Positions 55,904 through 64,000 of a DNA stretch of 64,000 bases are shown one piece after another. The stretch comes from Sarcocystis neurona. Lineage: Eukaryota; Apicomplexa; Conoidasida; Eucoccidiorida; Sarcocystidae. The notes beneath the pieces are model-generated. The model ran no database searches. It worked only from the letters and a program-made list of their open reading frames with translations, and was not told where the DNA came from. Position 1 is the stretch's first letter. The number at the start of each line of letters is the position of its first letter. Position numbers and translations under genes: made by a program. The DNA lies in assembly GCA_000727475.1 (NCBI GenBank), contig KL647295.1:931985-995984 (forward strand), given 5' to 3'.

Positions 55904-57611
55904 ATGGAAAAACGAAGGATGCCGGAGGAGGAGCTCGCAAGACTAAAAAGTGAAATTCGCACTGGAAAGAAGGTAGGCATTAGTATGAAGAACTATAACA
56001 TCCCCAATAAAACCCGGGTACCCACTGATTACAGCAGCCGACCTCGCTGTAGGCAGCGTCTGGCAACAGTCTGCCAGCTACAATGTAACTCCTGCCGTGG
56101 CTCTACGTAGTATTCAGTTTGATCTGTATACGACACTGTGGTAAGCATTGCAGCGCGGCTTAGCAGTCTTACACGTAACATCTGTAGGCGAGAGTACACT
56201 AGCAGCCCTCTTCGGTTTTGAGGCGTTCCGCTTGTAGGATGAGAAAACAACATACGGAGATCACCGAAAATGGTGCCAGCGCCAACGTCGTCATCGGCCT
56301 TAACCGAGAATTACGCGTACGACTTTGTTCCCAGCTGGGGGTTCGGCGGGCAAAAGCGAGCGCTCGCTGAAGAGGAAAAACTACGTTGGCTGTTGAAACC
56401 CTCGCTTCCTCCTTTTGAACGTAAAGGCGCTTTCCTCTAATGTGTTACTGGTTCTCCTTTGAACATGGGTCTCTGTGCAAACAGTCCGTAGTTCGATGTA
56501 TAGAATCGCACGGATAGTGGGAATTACCTCCCTGTGGGCAGCGGAAATTAGACTACGTGCGTACACAGCAAATACACCGCGCGAGAGCAAACTGCCTGAT
56601 GTTTTTTCAGTGTTCAGGTAAGTGTGCACGCTACAGGCGGTTCAACAGCCCTACGAGCGTACTTCCCCGTAGTAGGTGCGGCCTAAAATCTGCGGCTTTG
56701 CCCTGGACCTTCCGACGAAAAAGGAGTAGGGGTTGGCCTGTGTTACGCTCCTTTGTGACCTTTTCACACTTGCCACCTTTTAGGAACTTAGTTGTTCACC
56801 ATTAAAAGCTGCTTAGATATTACAATGGAGCTGAATTTCGGCCTCGTGGATAATCCGCGTCTATGACATAATTCAGCGGGCAAGTAAAAAGCTACTAAGC
56901 AAGTTGGGCGGCCTACAACCTGCTGAACTTTGGGACCTAAAAACTGTAACCAGGTAGAGCGTCTGTTGCAGTTGGCTTTTCGTTGACTCGAACCCTTTGG
57001 CTCTGGTGACCACACGTGAAAACTACTCATCTTATTGACTAGTGTTCAACAGTCTTCCACCTCTGCCTTCCGCTGTCGTCCTTTTCCAAGTTAAAATTTT
57101 GTCAATTGGCAGGTGCGTCCACGGCGGTTGTCGGTGGTGCCGCTCGCTCGCTACCAGCCCGTCTTGGGCCGGCGTTTTGCCTTCTTACATATGCTCAGAG
57201 GGACACGATGGTAAGTACATTTCTGGACGGTTCGTTTTCTGTAGCAGCACGTGAATAAATGAAAAGCTACCATTCGATGCGTGTTGTATTCTCTTGGGAC
57301 AACTGACTCGGGGGACGATTGAGTGTCGTCGCAGTGTACACCGAATCGAGGGGCTGTTGCACGTCTAAAAAGCCCTGTTGAAATGAGCTTATGTCGCTCA
57401 AGAAGAGTTGAAAGCGCTGGGCTCGCAAAGCGAATTTCTCTTGCACACGCGTTGCTGCTGGATGTGTACCTGCAAAGATACACACTCAGTGCTAGTCGCT
57501 CGGCAGTGACGCATACATACGTACGGACGTGTTTATCTATTATGATATCCGATCCTACCCTAGGTGTATCAGAAACTCCGATACGATGCAGCACAAAAAG
57601 CAGGCGAATAG
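55904..57611 (+). CDS. Small four-exon membrane protein of unknown function
   Basis: Exons 55904-55972, 56542-56617, 57113-57210, 57573-57611 join in phase (0, 1, 0) into 94 codons, 93 residues plus TAG. Donors are strong (AAG/GTAGGC, CAG/GTAAGT, ATG/GTAAGT) and all acceptors are AG. The N-terminus is charged and helical (MEKRRMPEEELARLKSEIR), then a basic stretch (RKLDYVRTQQIHRARAN), then a weakly hydrophobic, Gly/Ala-rich part (CLMFFQCSGASTAVVGGAA, then LGPAFCLLTYAQ), then a polar tail (KLRYDAAQKAGE). The layout recalls small mitochondrial inner-membrane proteins such as OCIA-domain types, but I do not claim homology. The last exon is the least certain: exon 3 could instead join an exon starting at 57643 in the same phase. 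Confidence 0.5.
56270..56440 (+). CDS. 56-codon ORF nested in an intron, protein-like
   Basis: From ATG (56270, context gaaaATGGtg) to TAA, 56 residues are encoded: a short Ser/Pro start, then NYAYDFVPSWGFGGQKRALA, then EEEKLRWLLKPSLPP and FERKGAFL. Composition is that of a folded or membrane-associated small protein, not of the local repeats. It lies inside intron 1 (55973-56541) of the small four-exon gene on the same strand. An in-frame TGA lies 30 bases upstream of the ATG. It could be an independent small gene, or an alternative exon whose frame I could not connect. I do not recognise the family. Confidence 0.4.
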   Translation: MVPAPTSSSALTENYAYDFVPSWGFGGQKRALAEEEKLRWLLKPSLPPFERKGAFL

Positions 57612-57642
57612 CAAGCTGCGTGGATACACAAGCCTACGCTAG

Positions 57643-58187
57643 ATGAGATCCGACGAAGCGGCAAACTGTTTGAACAGTGTTATATCAAACACAGAAGAAA
57701 AAATCAAAAAGCTATCAAGCTCTTTCAGCTTGGCATCTCGGTTCGAACGAGGCCGCCAAATGCAGGATAAAGTACATTTCACCGGCGCGCGCCCCGTGCG
57801 GCAGGAAACGTCTATCGTAAAGCTGGTGTTCCTCCTCGGTAGGCGAGTTGCACGACAGTTTCATTTCTGTCAGCTGGGCCGTTTCCAACCTTCCCTAGCC
57901 CGCAGCCGGGAAGGCACGACGTTGAACGTGTACCATACCAAAGCCTCAGGTAAGCAAATGCAGTCGATTACCTGTCGCATAACGAACTGGAGCAAAACCG
58001 TCTACCGGCGGATGAGAATTTCGCACACCGTGACATCTCTTTGCTGGATCCAAATATACATACGGAAAAATTACAGCTGTGCCCTGAATACTCCACGAGA
58101 TACATCATCAACAAACCCGATACTCATTACAGCTACAAAGTCAACTTTTTAAAGAACTACAATATTATATCGATGGGGAAGCTGTAG
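57643..58187 (+). CDS. Hypothetical protein, two-exon model (139 residues)
   Basis: The downstream exon, 57964-58187, is convincing. It reads DYLSHNELEQNRLPADENFA, then HRDISLLDPNIHTEKLQLCP, then EYSTRYIINKPDTHYSYKVN and a Lys/Asn/Ile-rich end before TAG. It has no low complexity and no recognisable domain. It joins in phase 1 to 57643-57838 (donor CTCG/GTAGGC; starts MRSDEAANCLNSV, ends IVKLVFLL). The upstream part is less certain: another frame over 57640-57750 is also protein-like (RRSGKLFEQCYIKHRRKN), and the acceptor ag-TCGATT has a poor pyrimidine tract. The start lies only 32 bases after the stop of the preceding model, so both could be one gene. Confidence 0.4.
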
Positions 58188-58258
58188 TTACAGCGACTCT
58201 GATGAACTTTAGTTCACAGCGCTAACATACGAATTTTTATTGGCACTCTTAGGCTTAC

Positions 58259-58607
58259 CTGGTCCACGTAAGCCCAAGCGTGTATTTTCTTTCACTGGCG
58301 GACAGTGGTGCGTTCCGCAAACACACACTCTGCAGCAAACCACTGTGTATTCCTTTTCAACCGCAGACTGTGCTGCATTCGGCAAAAACGTACGCACTGA
58401 CGACGCTGCAACGTAGGGTGTTGTGAACGCACTGTACGGGGTCCCAACGCAGCAGCCTTTGTCTACGTGTACCGAACCGGAAGATTTCACCACGTTCACC
58501 TGGCAGCCATCAAAGTCGGCTTGACAAGTAAGCGACCAACACTTGAAATGTCGGAAACATCTTATCCTATCATGGATATAGGAGTGCCGTCCACGGCAGA
58601 CAACCAC
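58259..58607 (-). other. Competing exon candidates on both strands
   Basis: Minus strand: a 132-codon frame with a Cys-rich stretch (CQADFDGCQVNVVKSSGS, then KGCCVGTPYSAF, then VVCCRVCVCGTHHCPP) ends at a strong donor CCAG/GTAAGC (58258). Plus strand: an acceptor after a T-rich stretch (attggcactcttag, 58253) opens a frame LPGPRKPKRVFSFTGGQW. Both look usable; only one is likely real. The minus reading would suit a secreted or surface Cys-rich protein, but its next exon would have to lie among plus-strand exons. Confidence 0.25.
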
Positions 58608-58763
58608 GGACCTCCACCCAAGAAGTAAGCGCTTTCACTTTCGATTGTCGCAAGTATGAGGTTGTCTCGAATACGAAGCTGTTTCCACAGCACATATTCT
58701 ATTCCAGCACGAATCCTCAGGTCGGAAGCCGTACGGTATAAACAATGTTTCGGCGTAACTTGA
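58548..58763 (+). CDS. Possible short gene start, MSETSYPIMDIG exon
   Basis: An ATG at 58548 opens MSETSYPIMDIGVPSTADNH followed by GPPPK and reaches a strong donor AAGAA/GTAAGC (58624, phase 2). The acceptor tttccacag at 58690 joins it in phase to 58691-58763 (TYSIPARILRSEAVRYK, stop TGA), giving 49 residues. The first exon has good coding character; the second is tentative and may end earlier at a donor-like GTATAA near 58738. A further protein-like frame starts at an ATG at 58744 (MFRRNLMTPAGACLTGAL). I recognise no family. Confidence 0.3.
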
Positions 58764-59102
58764 TGACTCCAGCGGGCGCTTGCCTGACAGGAGCTCTTAC
58801 AATCGGAGTTTCTTCAGAGCTGTGGTATGCTGCGTGCTTCCTGAGGGAGTTTTGAAAAAACACACTGCTACTTTAACGGCGCGAAGACAACAAATTCACT
58901 CTTGTCGTAAACCGCACGTTTCCTGCCGCGCTTACAGGGCCGCCCCTCAGGAAGACCGTATTTCTCTTTTACCTTCCAACTTATACACTTATCGTGTAAG
59001 CGTGCACAGCATTCGTCAGGGAATTTCGAACATTCTGCAGTCGGTGTATGAGACCGCAGCAACAACCTTGCGAAAGGGCGCACTAGAAAAACTGTTCCTT
59101 TT

Positions 59103-59999
59103 CTATTTCGAGCCGCGTCCATGCGGCTTCGCAGCAGCAGCCTTCCTGCATTTATTTCCGCTCTTACGATTGCTGTCCTTCGTGCAGCTCTCGCCGCGTT
59201 TCCCTGGAAGCTGCTTTCTCCTCTTTTTCGTTGTCCCGCATTCCGAGGCATTATTCATTTTGTTCGCTGAACGTATGGCTACACGTGCGCGTGACCGTTT
59301 CTGGCCTACGCGTGGGACGCTGCGGGCTGCAGCAGGTGTACGCGACGCATCGTCAGTATCACTGCCAAGAATGGAAACCACAGAGGTTTCCTCCTTGTCC
59401 AGCGTTGGCAGGTAATCTTCGAAGGCGTCCGCGTATGATACAAAACCTTCGAGAGCGACAGGTGCGCCCTGCCCTATTCCAACCTCCCACGATGGTGTCG
59501 GCGTAGAAAGCAGTTTTTCCTGTTCCGCTTCTCCCTGCTTCCGCGCTCCCTCCTCCCTTCCTTGGTCTCCTGCCTCGTGTGAACCTGCTGATTGTAGGTC
59601 TGTATCTACCGTATGTCCAGCGACATTGCCGTCCGTTGCAGCGTTTGTCGTTGCTCCTGCCACATGATGCAACTTTACCGTCCCTTCTCTTGCGCCCGAA
59701 CTCTTCCTCGCTGACGTACTCACAACAGAGCGGCCGCCCCCACGAGAATACAGGCACGCAAGAACGTGCTGCGGCAGCGAATAGAGGGGTGGTGCGTAGT
59801 ACTCCTCAACCTGCTGCAGGAGGAGCACCGAAGCCATTAGCACCTGCAGGGCCCCCACAGCCGCTGCCAGCTGCTGCTGCAACATTGCGATTCGGTGCTC
59901 CAGCTGACAGAGTGCGAGTGCTAACAGTCCGCGAGCCGCAAATGGAAGCACGCTACCTATACTGCACGGCAACAAAACAGAACAGGGTGCCGAACGCAT
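59103..59999 (-). CDS. Hypothetical, probably nuclear protein with basic tail
   Basis: The single frame has 298 residues plus TAG. The start is fixed by an in-frame TGA nine bases upstream of the ATG (59999). The N-terminal third is hydrophobic with a Leu/Gln-rich helix (LEHRIAMLQQQLAAAVGALQ, about 33-52) that could dimerise. The middle is acidic and Ser/Thr/Gly-rich (ADAFEDYLPTLDKEE, LGSDTDD). The last 75 residues are strongly basic with a nuclear-localisation-type cluster TKKRRKQLPGKR. There is no recognised DNA-binding domain. The plus-strand frame 58780-59415 overlapping its 3' half is taken to be the shadow. Independent transcription from the next minus-strand gene (61181 onward) is assumed from the 1.2-kb gap. 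Confidence 0.55.
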   Translation of the reverse strand: MRSAPCSVLLPCSIGSVLPFAARGLLALALCQLEHRIAMLQQQLAAAVGALQVLMASVLLLQQVEEYYAPPLYSLPQHVLACLYSRGGGRSVVSTSARKSSGAREGTVKLHHVAGATTNAATDGNVAGHTVDTDLQSAGSHEAGDQGREEGARKQGEAEQEKLLSTPTPSWEVGIGQGAPVALEGFVSYADAFEDYLPTLDKEETSVVSILGSDTDDASRTPAAARSVPRVGQKRSRARVAIRSANKMNNASECGTTKKRRKQLPGKRGESCTKDSNRKSGNKCRKAAAAKPHGRGSK

Positions 60000-61180
60000 G
60001 TCCTTTCACGGGTTGCTACATACCTTAAGCGTTGTTAGAGAGCTTTCGCCTCCATCGCTCTAACGCGGAACGCACGCCGTAAAACACAGCTGGCGCATTC
60101 TCCTCAGCACCACAGCTGGCGCACTCTTCTGTGCATCATGGGAGTACGGAAGCTGCAATTTCCTCACCTACACCGTGTTCATTAAGTACACGACACGAAC
60201 ACGAAGAGAACAGGGGCGACGTCTACCGAGAAAGGGGTGCGACGCTGACCACGAAGGCGATCGCGCTATTGGGGAGAACAAAGCAGAGCTAATGCAGGAC
60301 ACAGGACGGTGGAGAGCTGCGCGGAGAACGAGCCCGTAGGCGTGGGAAACTACAAAAGCTGGAGCAGAGGAACAGCTACTATCCGTCAAGGAAGAGACGT
60401 ATTCAGTACATCCATTCGTACTTCTGATCCATGTAAACAAACCACCTGGTAAATGGCCGATCCATTTAAAGAAAGGGACTGTCTATCTTGCGTCGGTGTC
60501 GGAAACTGCCACTTACAACGACATTCTCCTCTAAAACGGGAGAGAGTTATGTCATGCAACATCGTGGATCCCCCACACGTTTGCAGGCCCACATTATTCT
60601 CAACAGAGTTGAGGACAAACGATTCGAGCCGGCGGAGCAGTAAAACACTTCAGCGCATTCATAAAGCCCAGCTATCTCCCATCTGAATTCACCTCTCCAG
60701 GGTTTTCCACGACTAAAAAATTCCAGAACGCTGCTTCAGAAAAACACGGCTACATAAAGGAACAGTCACTGTGACTGCTGTTGAGATTACACAGCAAAAG
60801 CAGTTGCTGGGAACGAAGCCGGTGTCTATTCTTCGCCTGTGCATAAAAACCTTCGATCTGCAAAAACAGCAGAATCGGCAAACACGGAAAACATGCTCGA
60901 GCAAACGCACTTTTCGTAAGAACAGATCCATACAAACCTATATGACGGAAGTGGAAATAACCTACAGCCCGGTTGTGAAAAGTAGAATATAGAGGACAAA
61001 TACGCGTTCACATGCTTTCGACTCGAACCGAGAGTCCAGGTGCGGGCAGGCCACACGACAAAATTATGTTCTGCGCAGCAGACTGAAATTAATTCGAGAA
61101 GAGGAGAGGCGACATGTAAGACACGTCAGGGTACATACTGGAAGCAGCGCACACACAGCAAGAAATACAATAACAGCGAC
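60000..61180. other. Intergenic DNA, nothing recognised
   Basis: Only short frames (90 codons or fewer) are present. A small direct repeat, cacagctggcgca, occurs at about 60088 and 60111. No RNA gene or promoter motif was recognised. The region separates two minus-strand genes. Confidence 0.45.
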
Positions 61181-64000
61181 TTACAGCCTCAAATCTCTGC
61201 CTTGCCAAGCGGCCAGGCCTGGAAGCACGCGATGCAGCGTGAGTGCCGTGAGTTGCTGCTGCATGCCCAAGTCCACGCTGCCCATCCACCAAATGGGAAG
61301 GGTTTTCACCAGTACTGGAAGCTGCTCCTCCAACTGTTGTGGCGGCTTCTCTTGCTCCTGCCGCTGATGGAGCTCCAGCAGCAGCTGCTCCGACGACTGT
61401 ATCAGTCTCCACATACTAGCTATTTCCACCGTACCCACTCGGGGGATGACTGGAAAATAGCGCGCTTCCGCAACACCTTCTGTTTTCCCACTGCCGTCGT
61501 TGCTGCTTCCGCCGCTCCGGCAGTCGCTACCGCCTCTGCTGCTGCTGCGTTCGCCTGCTGGCGGTGAAGCTGCCCCCGCAAGCCCAGCAGGCGCTGGACT
61601 CATGCAGACAAAACCAGCTGTTCGACTACCGCCTACCTTGATACCATCTGCAGTGTGCGTCGAACTGGTGCTAGTGGCTGCGCTACCGCCGCTCTTGTTT
61701 GCGTTGGTGCGTTCCTCAACACGACGCTCCACCCGCGCGCGGTCGCGATTAGAGCGAAGGTCACTGCATTCGTTGCCGACCTTTCTGCTCGCCGTGACGG
61801 ACGTGTTGTTGTTATTCAAGCTACTGCTCTCTACGCCTACGTCAGTGATAGCAACGACCTCGCTTCTGCCATCAACGCAGTTGCTACTAGCGCACCTGCC
61901 GCTGCCACTGTCACAGCTGTTACTATCATACGCGCTAGTGCGGCGGCTGCAAATGTTGCCGTTAGTGTCCCCACGTGCTTTTGGCACTGTGCTGCCGCAC
62001 ATCATCTGTACAGTTGCTTCCGTGGACGCGCAGCAGCCGTTCAATAGCGTCGCGCCTTCGGCAGTGTCAAAAGTGCTCACGCAGTCGGCAGTAGGCCTAT
62101 TTTTACAGTCGCATTCACACCTCGTAGTTCTTATACATTTATGACTGCTGCCGCTCAGGTCGTTCTTCACAGCAGGCACGGCGTTTGTTTGTATGCCATT
62201 CTCTTCCAGTGACGTATGCATCAACTTGCTTCTCAAAAAAATAGGCATATCCTCGTCCATGTATGCGCCGACCCGTCGTACTTCTGCTGCATCAGCTGCT
62301 CGTGCGGCATCCTCCGTCGCTGCTGTTGATATTGCTGCGCGGATGCTGGAGGGAAGGTGCGACATGGTTTTGGCCCTTCCATCCATCGCTGCTGCAACGT
62401 CTTGTCGCAGTCGCTCAATTTCCTTCTCTCGCTCGTTCACGTCATCTGTTTGCTGTTCACATTTCCTCTCGCTTCTCTCTAGACGCTGCTGTTTACCTGT
62501 AAGCACGTCAGGCGCAGTAAAATCTACACCCGCACTCGGGGTGCCCGTACAGGCAGAGTGCGGTGGTTTCTGTGTGGCGCAGTCTGCAACACCACTATTA
62601 TCAGGGGCGCTATCGCCAGGCGTTTGGTTACGAGTGGCTTCGACAGTTGGTACATTATTTTTTGAGCCACCACCCTCAGCGGCCGAAGTGGCAGCGGAGC
62701 CTGGCGCAGGAGAGTGAACAGCACCTGCGGGAGACACAGCAGCCGTAGGAGAGCCGCAAGCAGATTCAGCACAATCTTCAGCTTCTCCAGTGGCGTGTGT
62801 TGCAACCTGCAGACCAGTACGCGGGGCTGCACCGCTAGTAGGAGGGTCTGCGGGCTCGTCCTGCTTAAAGCCTGTTACGTCACCTGGTGCCTCTGTGCCG
62901 GGAAGGGCACTAGCCGTCTTCCATGAAAGTTGTACACCTCCTGCCGACTTTTCAGCAGAGGCGACCTGGTTCAAGCTTTCCTCTCCCTTTTTCGCCAGCG
63001 TCCCCCACAACATGTCTTGCTGCCTAAGCTTCGCAGCAGCCGCTGCCGAAACCACAGGAACCTCCGGGGCTTCCTGTGTTCCGACCTTCCGCTGCTGCGT
63101 CTCCTTCGCTTGCACTGTCTTCTCCTGGACACGGTGTTGCTGCGACTGCTGCAGTTGTTTGCACTGTTTCTGCTCTTTCGATGGTGCAGCCACCTCTGCC
63201 ACACGCCGATGCTGTTGCAGTAGTTGCTCTTCTTCGCAGAGCTCCTCTGCCAGCTTTGCCCTGCGGGCCGTTTCTGCAATCGCAGCCGTGCAGCTGCTGT
63301 CGGCGTAAAGTTCCAGAGGCTGCAGTCCTGCTGCTTCCGCTGCAGCAGTAGCAACAGCATACTGCGGAAAGAAGCGCAGATTATGCCTGAACTGCTCCAC
63401 CCCATAGTCCTGCGGAAAAAGGGAGAAAAAAAACAAATTGCTATGCAGCTCGCCCCCGTCACACAGCTGCTGCGCCAGCCGCTCACGCGCCTCCAATAAT
63501 TGCTGCAGCTGTGCCTCCAGTTGTGCAGACACGTGCATGCGCGCGTACCAGTGATACAAGTACCCACTGACAGTCGTGTTGTCAATAAAGCCGACAACGC
63601 TTCCTCCACTTTTTTCACTTGGCGAGGCAGCGTTACAAACTGCGTCTTCACTTCCACTAGTGCTGCTGCTGTCCACCTTCTTGTAACTTTCTTTTTGGAT
63701 GCACCTGCTGCTAGCTATCACACACCTGCTGTCACTGCTGCATGCTGCGCCTACAGTTCGTGCTTCTACTGCTCCTGGGCAGACTTTTGTGTGACACTTG
63801 CTCGTGACACCTGCTGCTTCCTGCTGCTGCCGCTCCACGGTGTGCTGCACAGAAGAAAGGGACGCAGCACTAGGCACGTACACGGGCTGCTGCAGCGTGC
63901 CAGACAGACAGACACGTCGAACAGCAGCGGGAGAACTCGCGAATCCAGGTGGGTACAGCGTGAAGCTGCAGGACTTCAAAAACACTGGCTGGCGCTCGAG
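61181..64000 (-). CDS. Large Q/A/S-rich hypothetical protein, 5' end outside window
   Basis: The minus-strand frame is open from the window edge (64000) to a stop at 61181, about 939 codons, with no in-frame ATG near the edge, so the start lies outside. Visible parts: Ser/Gln-rich entry; a compact block (GYLYHWYARMHVSAQLEAQL, then LFPQDYGVEQFRHNLRFFPQ); a coiled-coil-like Gln/Glu stretch (RAKLAEELCEEEQLLQQHRR); a long Ala/Gly/Ser/Pro linker; a second short coiled coil (KQQRLERSERKCEQQ, NEREKEIERLRQDV); a Ser/Asn-rich region; and a hydrophobic C-terminus (IASMWRLIQSSEQLLLELHQ, then LPIWWMGSVDL). It resembles coccidian proteins with homopolymeric runs. No family was recognised. The two compact blocks are the parts to search with. 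Confidence 0.6.
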   Translation of the reverse strand, partial: LERQPVFLKSCSFTLYPPGFASSPAAVRRVCLSGTLQQPVYVPSAASLSSVQHTVERQQQEAAGVTSKCHTKVCPGAVEARTVGAACSSDSRCVIASSRCIQKESYKKVDSSSTSGSEDAVCNAASPSEKSGGSVVGFIDNTTVSGYLYHWYARMHVSAQLEAQLQQLLEARERLAQQLCDGGELHSNLFFFSLFPQDYGVEQFRHNLRFFPQYAVATAAAEAAGLQPLELYADSSCTAAIAETARRAKLAEELCEEEQLLQQHRRVAEVAAPSKEQKQCKQLQQSQQHRVQEKTVQAKETQQRKVGTQEAPEVPVVSAAAAAKLRQQDMLWGTLAKKGEESLNQVASAEKSAGGVQLSWKTASALPGTEAPGDVTGFKQDEPADPPTSGAAPRTGLQVATHATGEAEDCAESACGSPTAAVSPAGAVHSPAPGSAATSAAEGGGSKNNVPTVEATRNQTPGDSAPDNSGVADCATQKPPHSACTGTPSAGVDFTAPDVLTGKQQRLERSERKCEQQTDDVNEREKEIERLRQDVAAAMDGRAKTMSHLPSSIRAAISTAATEDAARAADAAEVRRVGAYMDEDMPIFLRSKLMHTSLEENGIQTNAVPAVKNDLSGSSHKCIRTTRCECDCKNRPTADCVSTFDTAEGATLLNGCCASTEATVQMMCGSTVPKARGDTNGNICSRRTSAYDSNSCDSGSGRCASSNCVDGRSEVVAITDVGVESSSLNNNNTSVTASRKVGNECSDLRSNRDRARVERRVEERTNANKSGGSAATSTSSTHTADGIKVGGSRTAGFVCMSPAPAGLAGAASPPAGERSSSRGGSDCRSGGSSNDGSGKTEGVAEARYFPVIPRVGTVEIASMWRLIQSSEQLLLELHQRQEQEKPPQQLEEQLPVLVKTLPIWWMGSVDLGMQQQLTALTLHRVLPGLAAWQGRDLRL

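Noticed and set aside
56609..56617. Possible 7-nt micro-exon between ttttttcag and GTAAGT
   Set aside because: Reading through from the acceptor at 56541 gives a normal 76-nt exon that fits both neighbouring phases, so the inner AG need not be a splice site.
57725..57760. Possible tRNA T-arm (ctcGGTTCGAACgag)
   Set aside because: The TTCGAAC loop does not sit in a proper 5-7-5 arm, and no acceptor, D or anticodon arm can be formed around it.

Overview
The window looks like nuclear DNA of a coccidian apicomplexan, most likely an Eimeria-type parasite (Cyclospora is the main alternative). Evidence: an ApiAP2 transcription factor, intron-rich conserved eukaryotic genes, long alanine/glutamine/serine-rich open frames built on CAG/CTG triplets, and many TG/TA/CG microsatellites. 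It is not bacterial: the best gene is split into 11 exons with GT-AG (and one GC-AG) introns.

Layout. 1-17 kb: no confident gene. It holds a degenerate tandem array (about 3.8-5.6 kb, period about 450-470 bp, with a nested 65-bp minisatellite), a short 3-copy repeat at 6.2 kb, an orphan signal-peptide exon on the minus strand at 7.0-7.1 kb, and overlapping open frames that cannot be resolved by eye. 17.9-18.3 kb (minus): terminal exon of a tail-anchored Qc-SNARE of the syntaxin-6/Tlg1 type, with a possible upstream exon at 19.7-20.0 kb. 24.1-35.4 kb (plus): a complete 26S proteasome ATPase RPT5 gene. It has 11 exons and gives 431 residues; every splice phase closes. About 10 kb of intron is filled with CAG/CTG triplets and TG/TA microsatellites. 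35.4-44.7 kb: direct and tandem repeats, a minus-strand membrane-anchored hypothetical protein (40.9-41.8 kb), and a 340-bp tandem duplication. 44.8-47.5 kb (plus): an intronless ApiAP2 protein whose only recognisable domain is one C-terminal AP2 domain.

48-60 kb is denser. It has a hypothetical plus-strand ORF, a SPEC3/stum-like two-pass membrane protein (minus, 49.9-50.2 kb), a multi-exon CCHC zinc-knuckle protein resembling the splicing-associated SREK1IP1 (plus, 53.2-55.4 kb), then a run of short multi-exon genes (55.9-58.8 kb) and a probable nuclear protein with a basic tail (minus, 59.1-60.0 kb). The window ends inside a long Q/A/S-rich minus-strand gene (61.2-64.0 kb) whose 5' end lies outside.

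The genes are unrelated housekeeping, regulatory and hypothetical loci, not an operon or pathway cluster. Splice models were built by hand from conserved protein sequence, splice consensus and phase closure. Those for RPT5 and the central exons of the zinc-knuckle gene are well supported; the rest are proposals.
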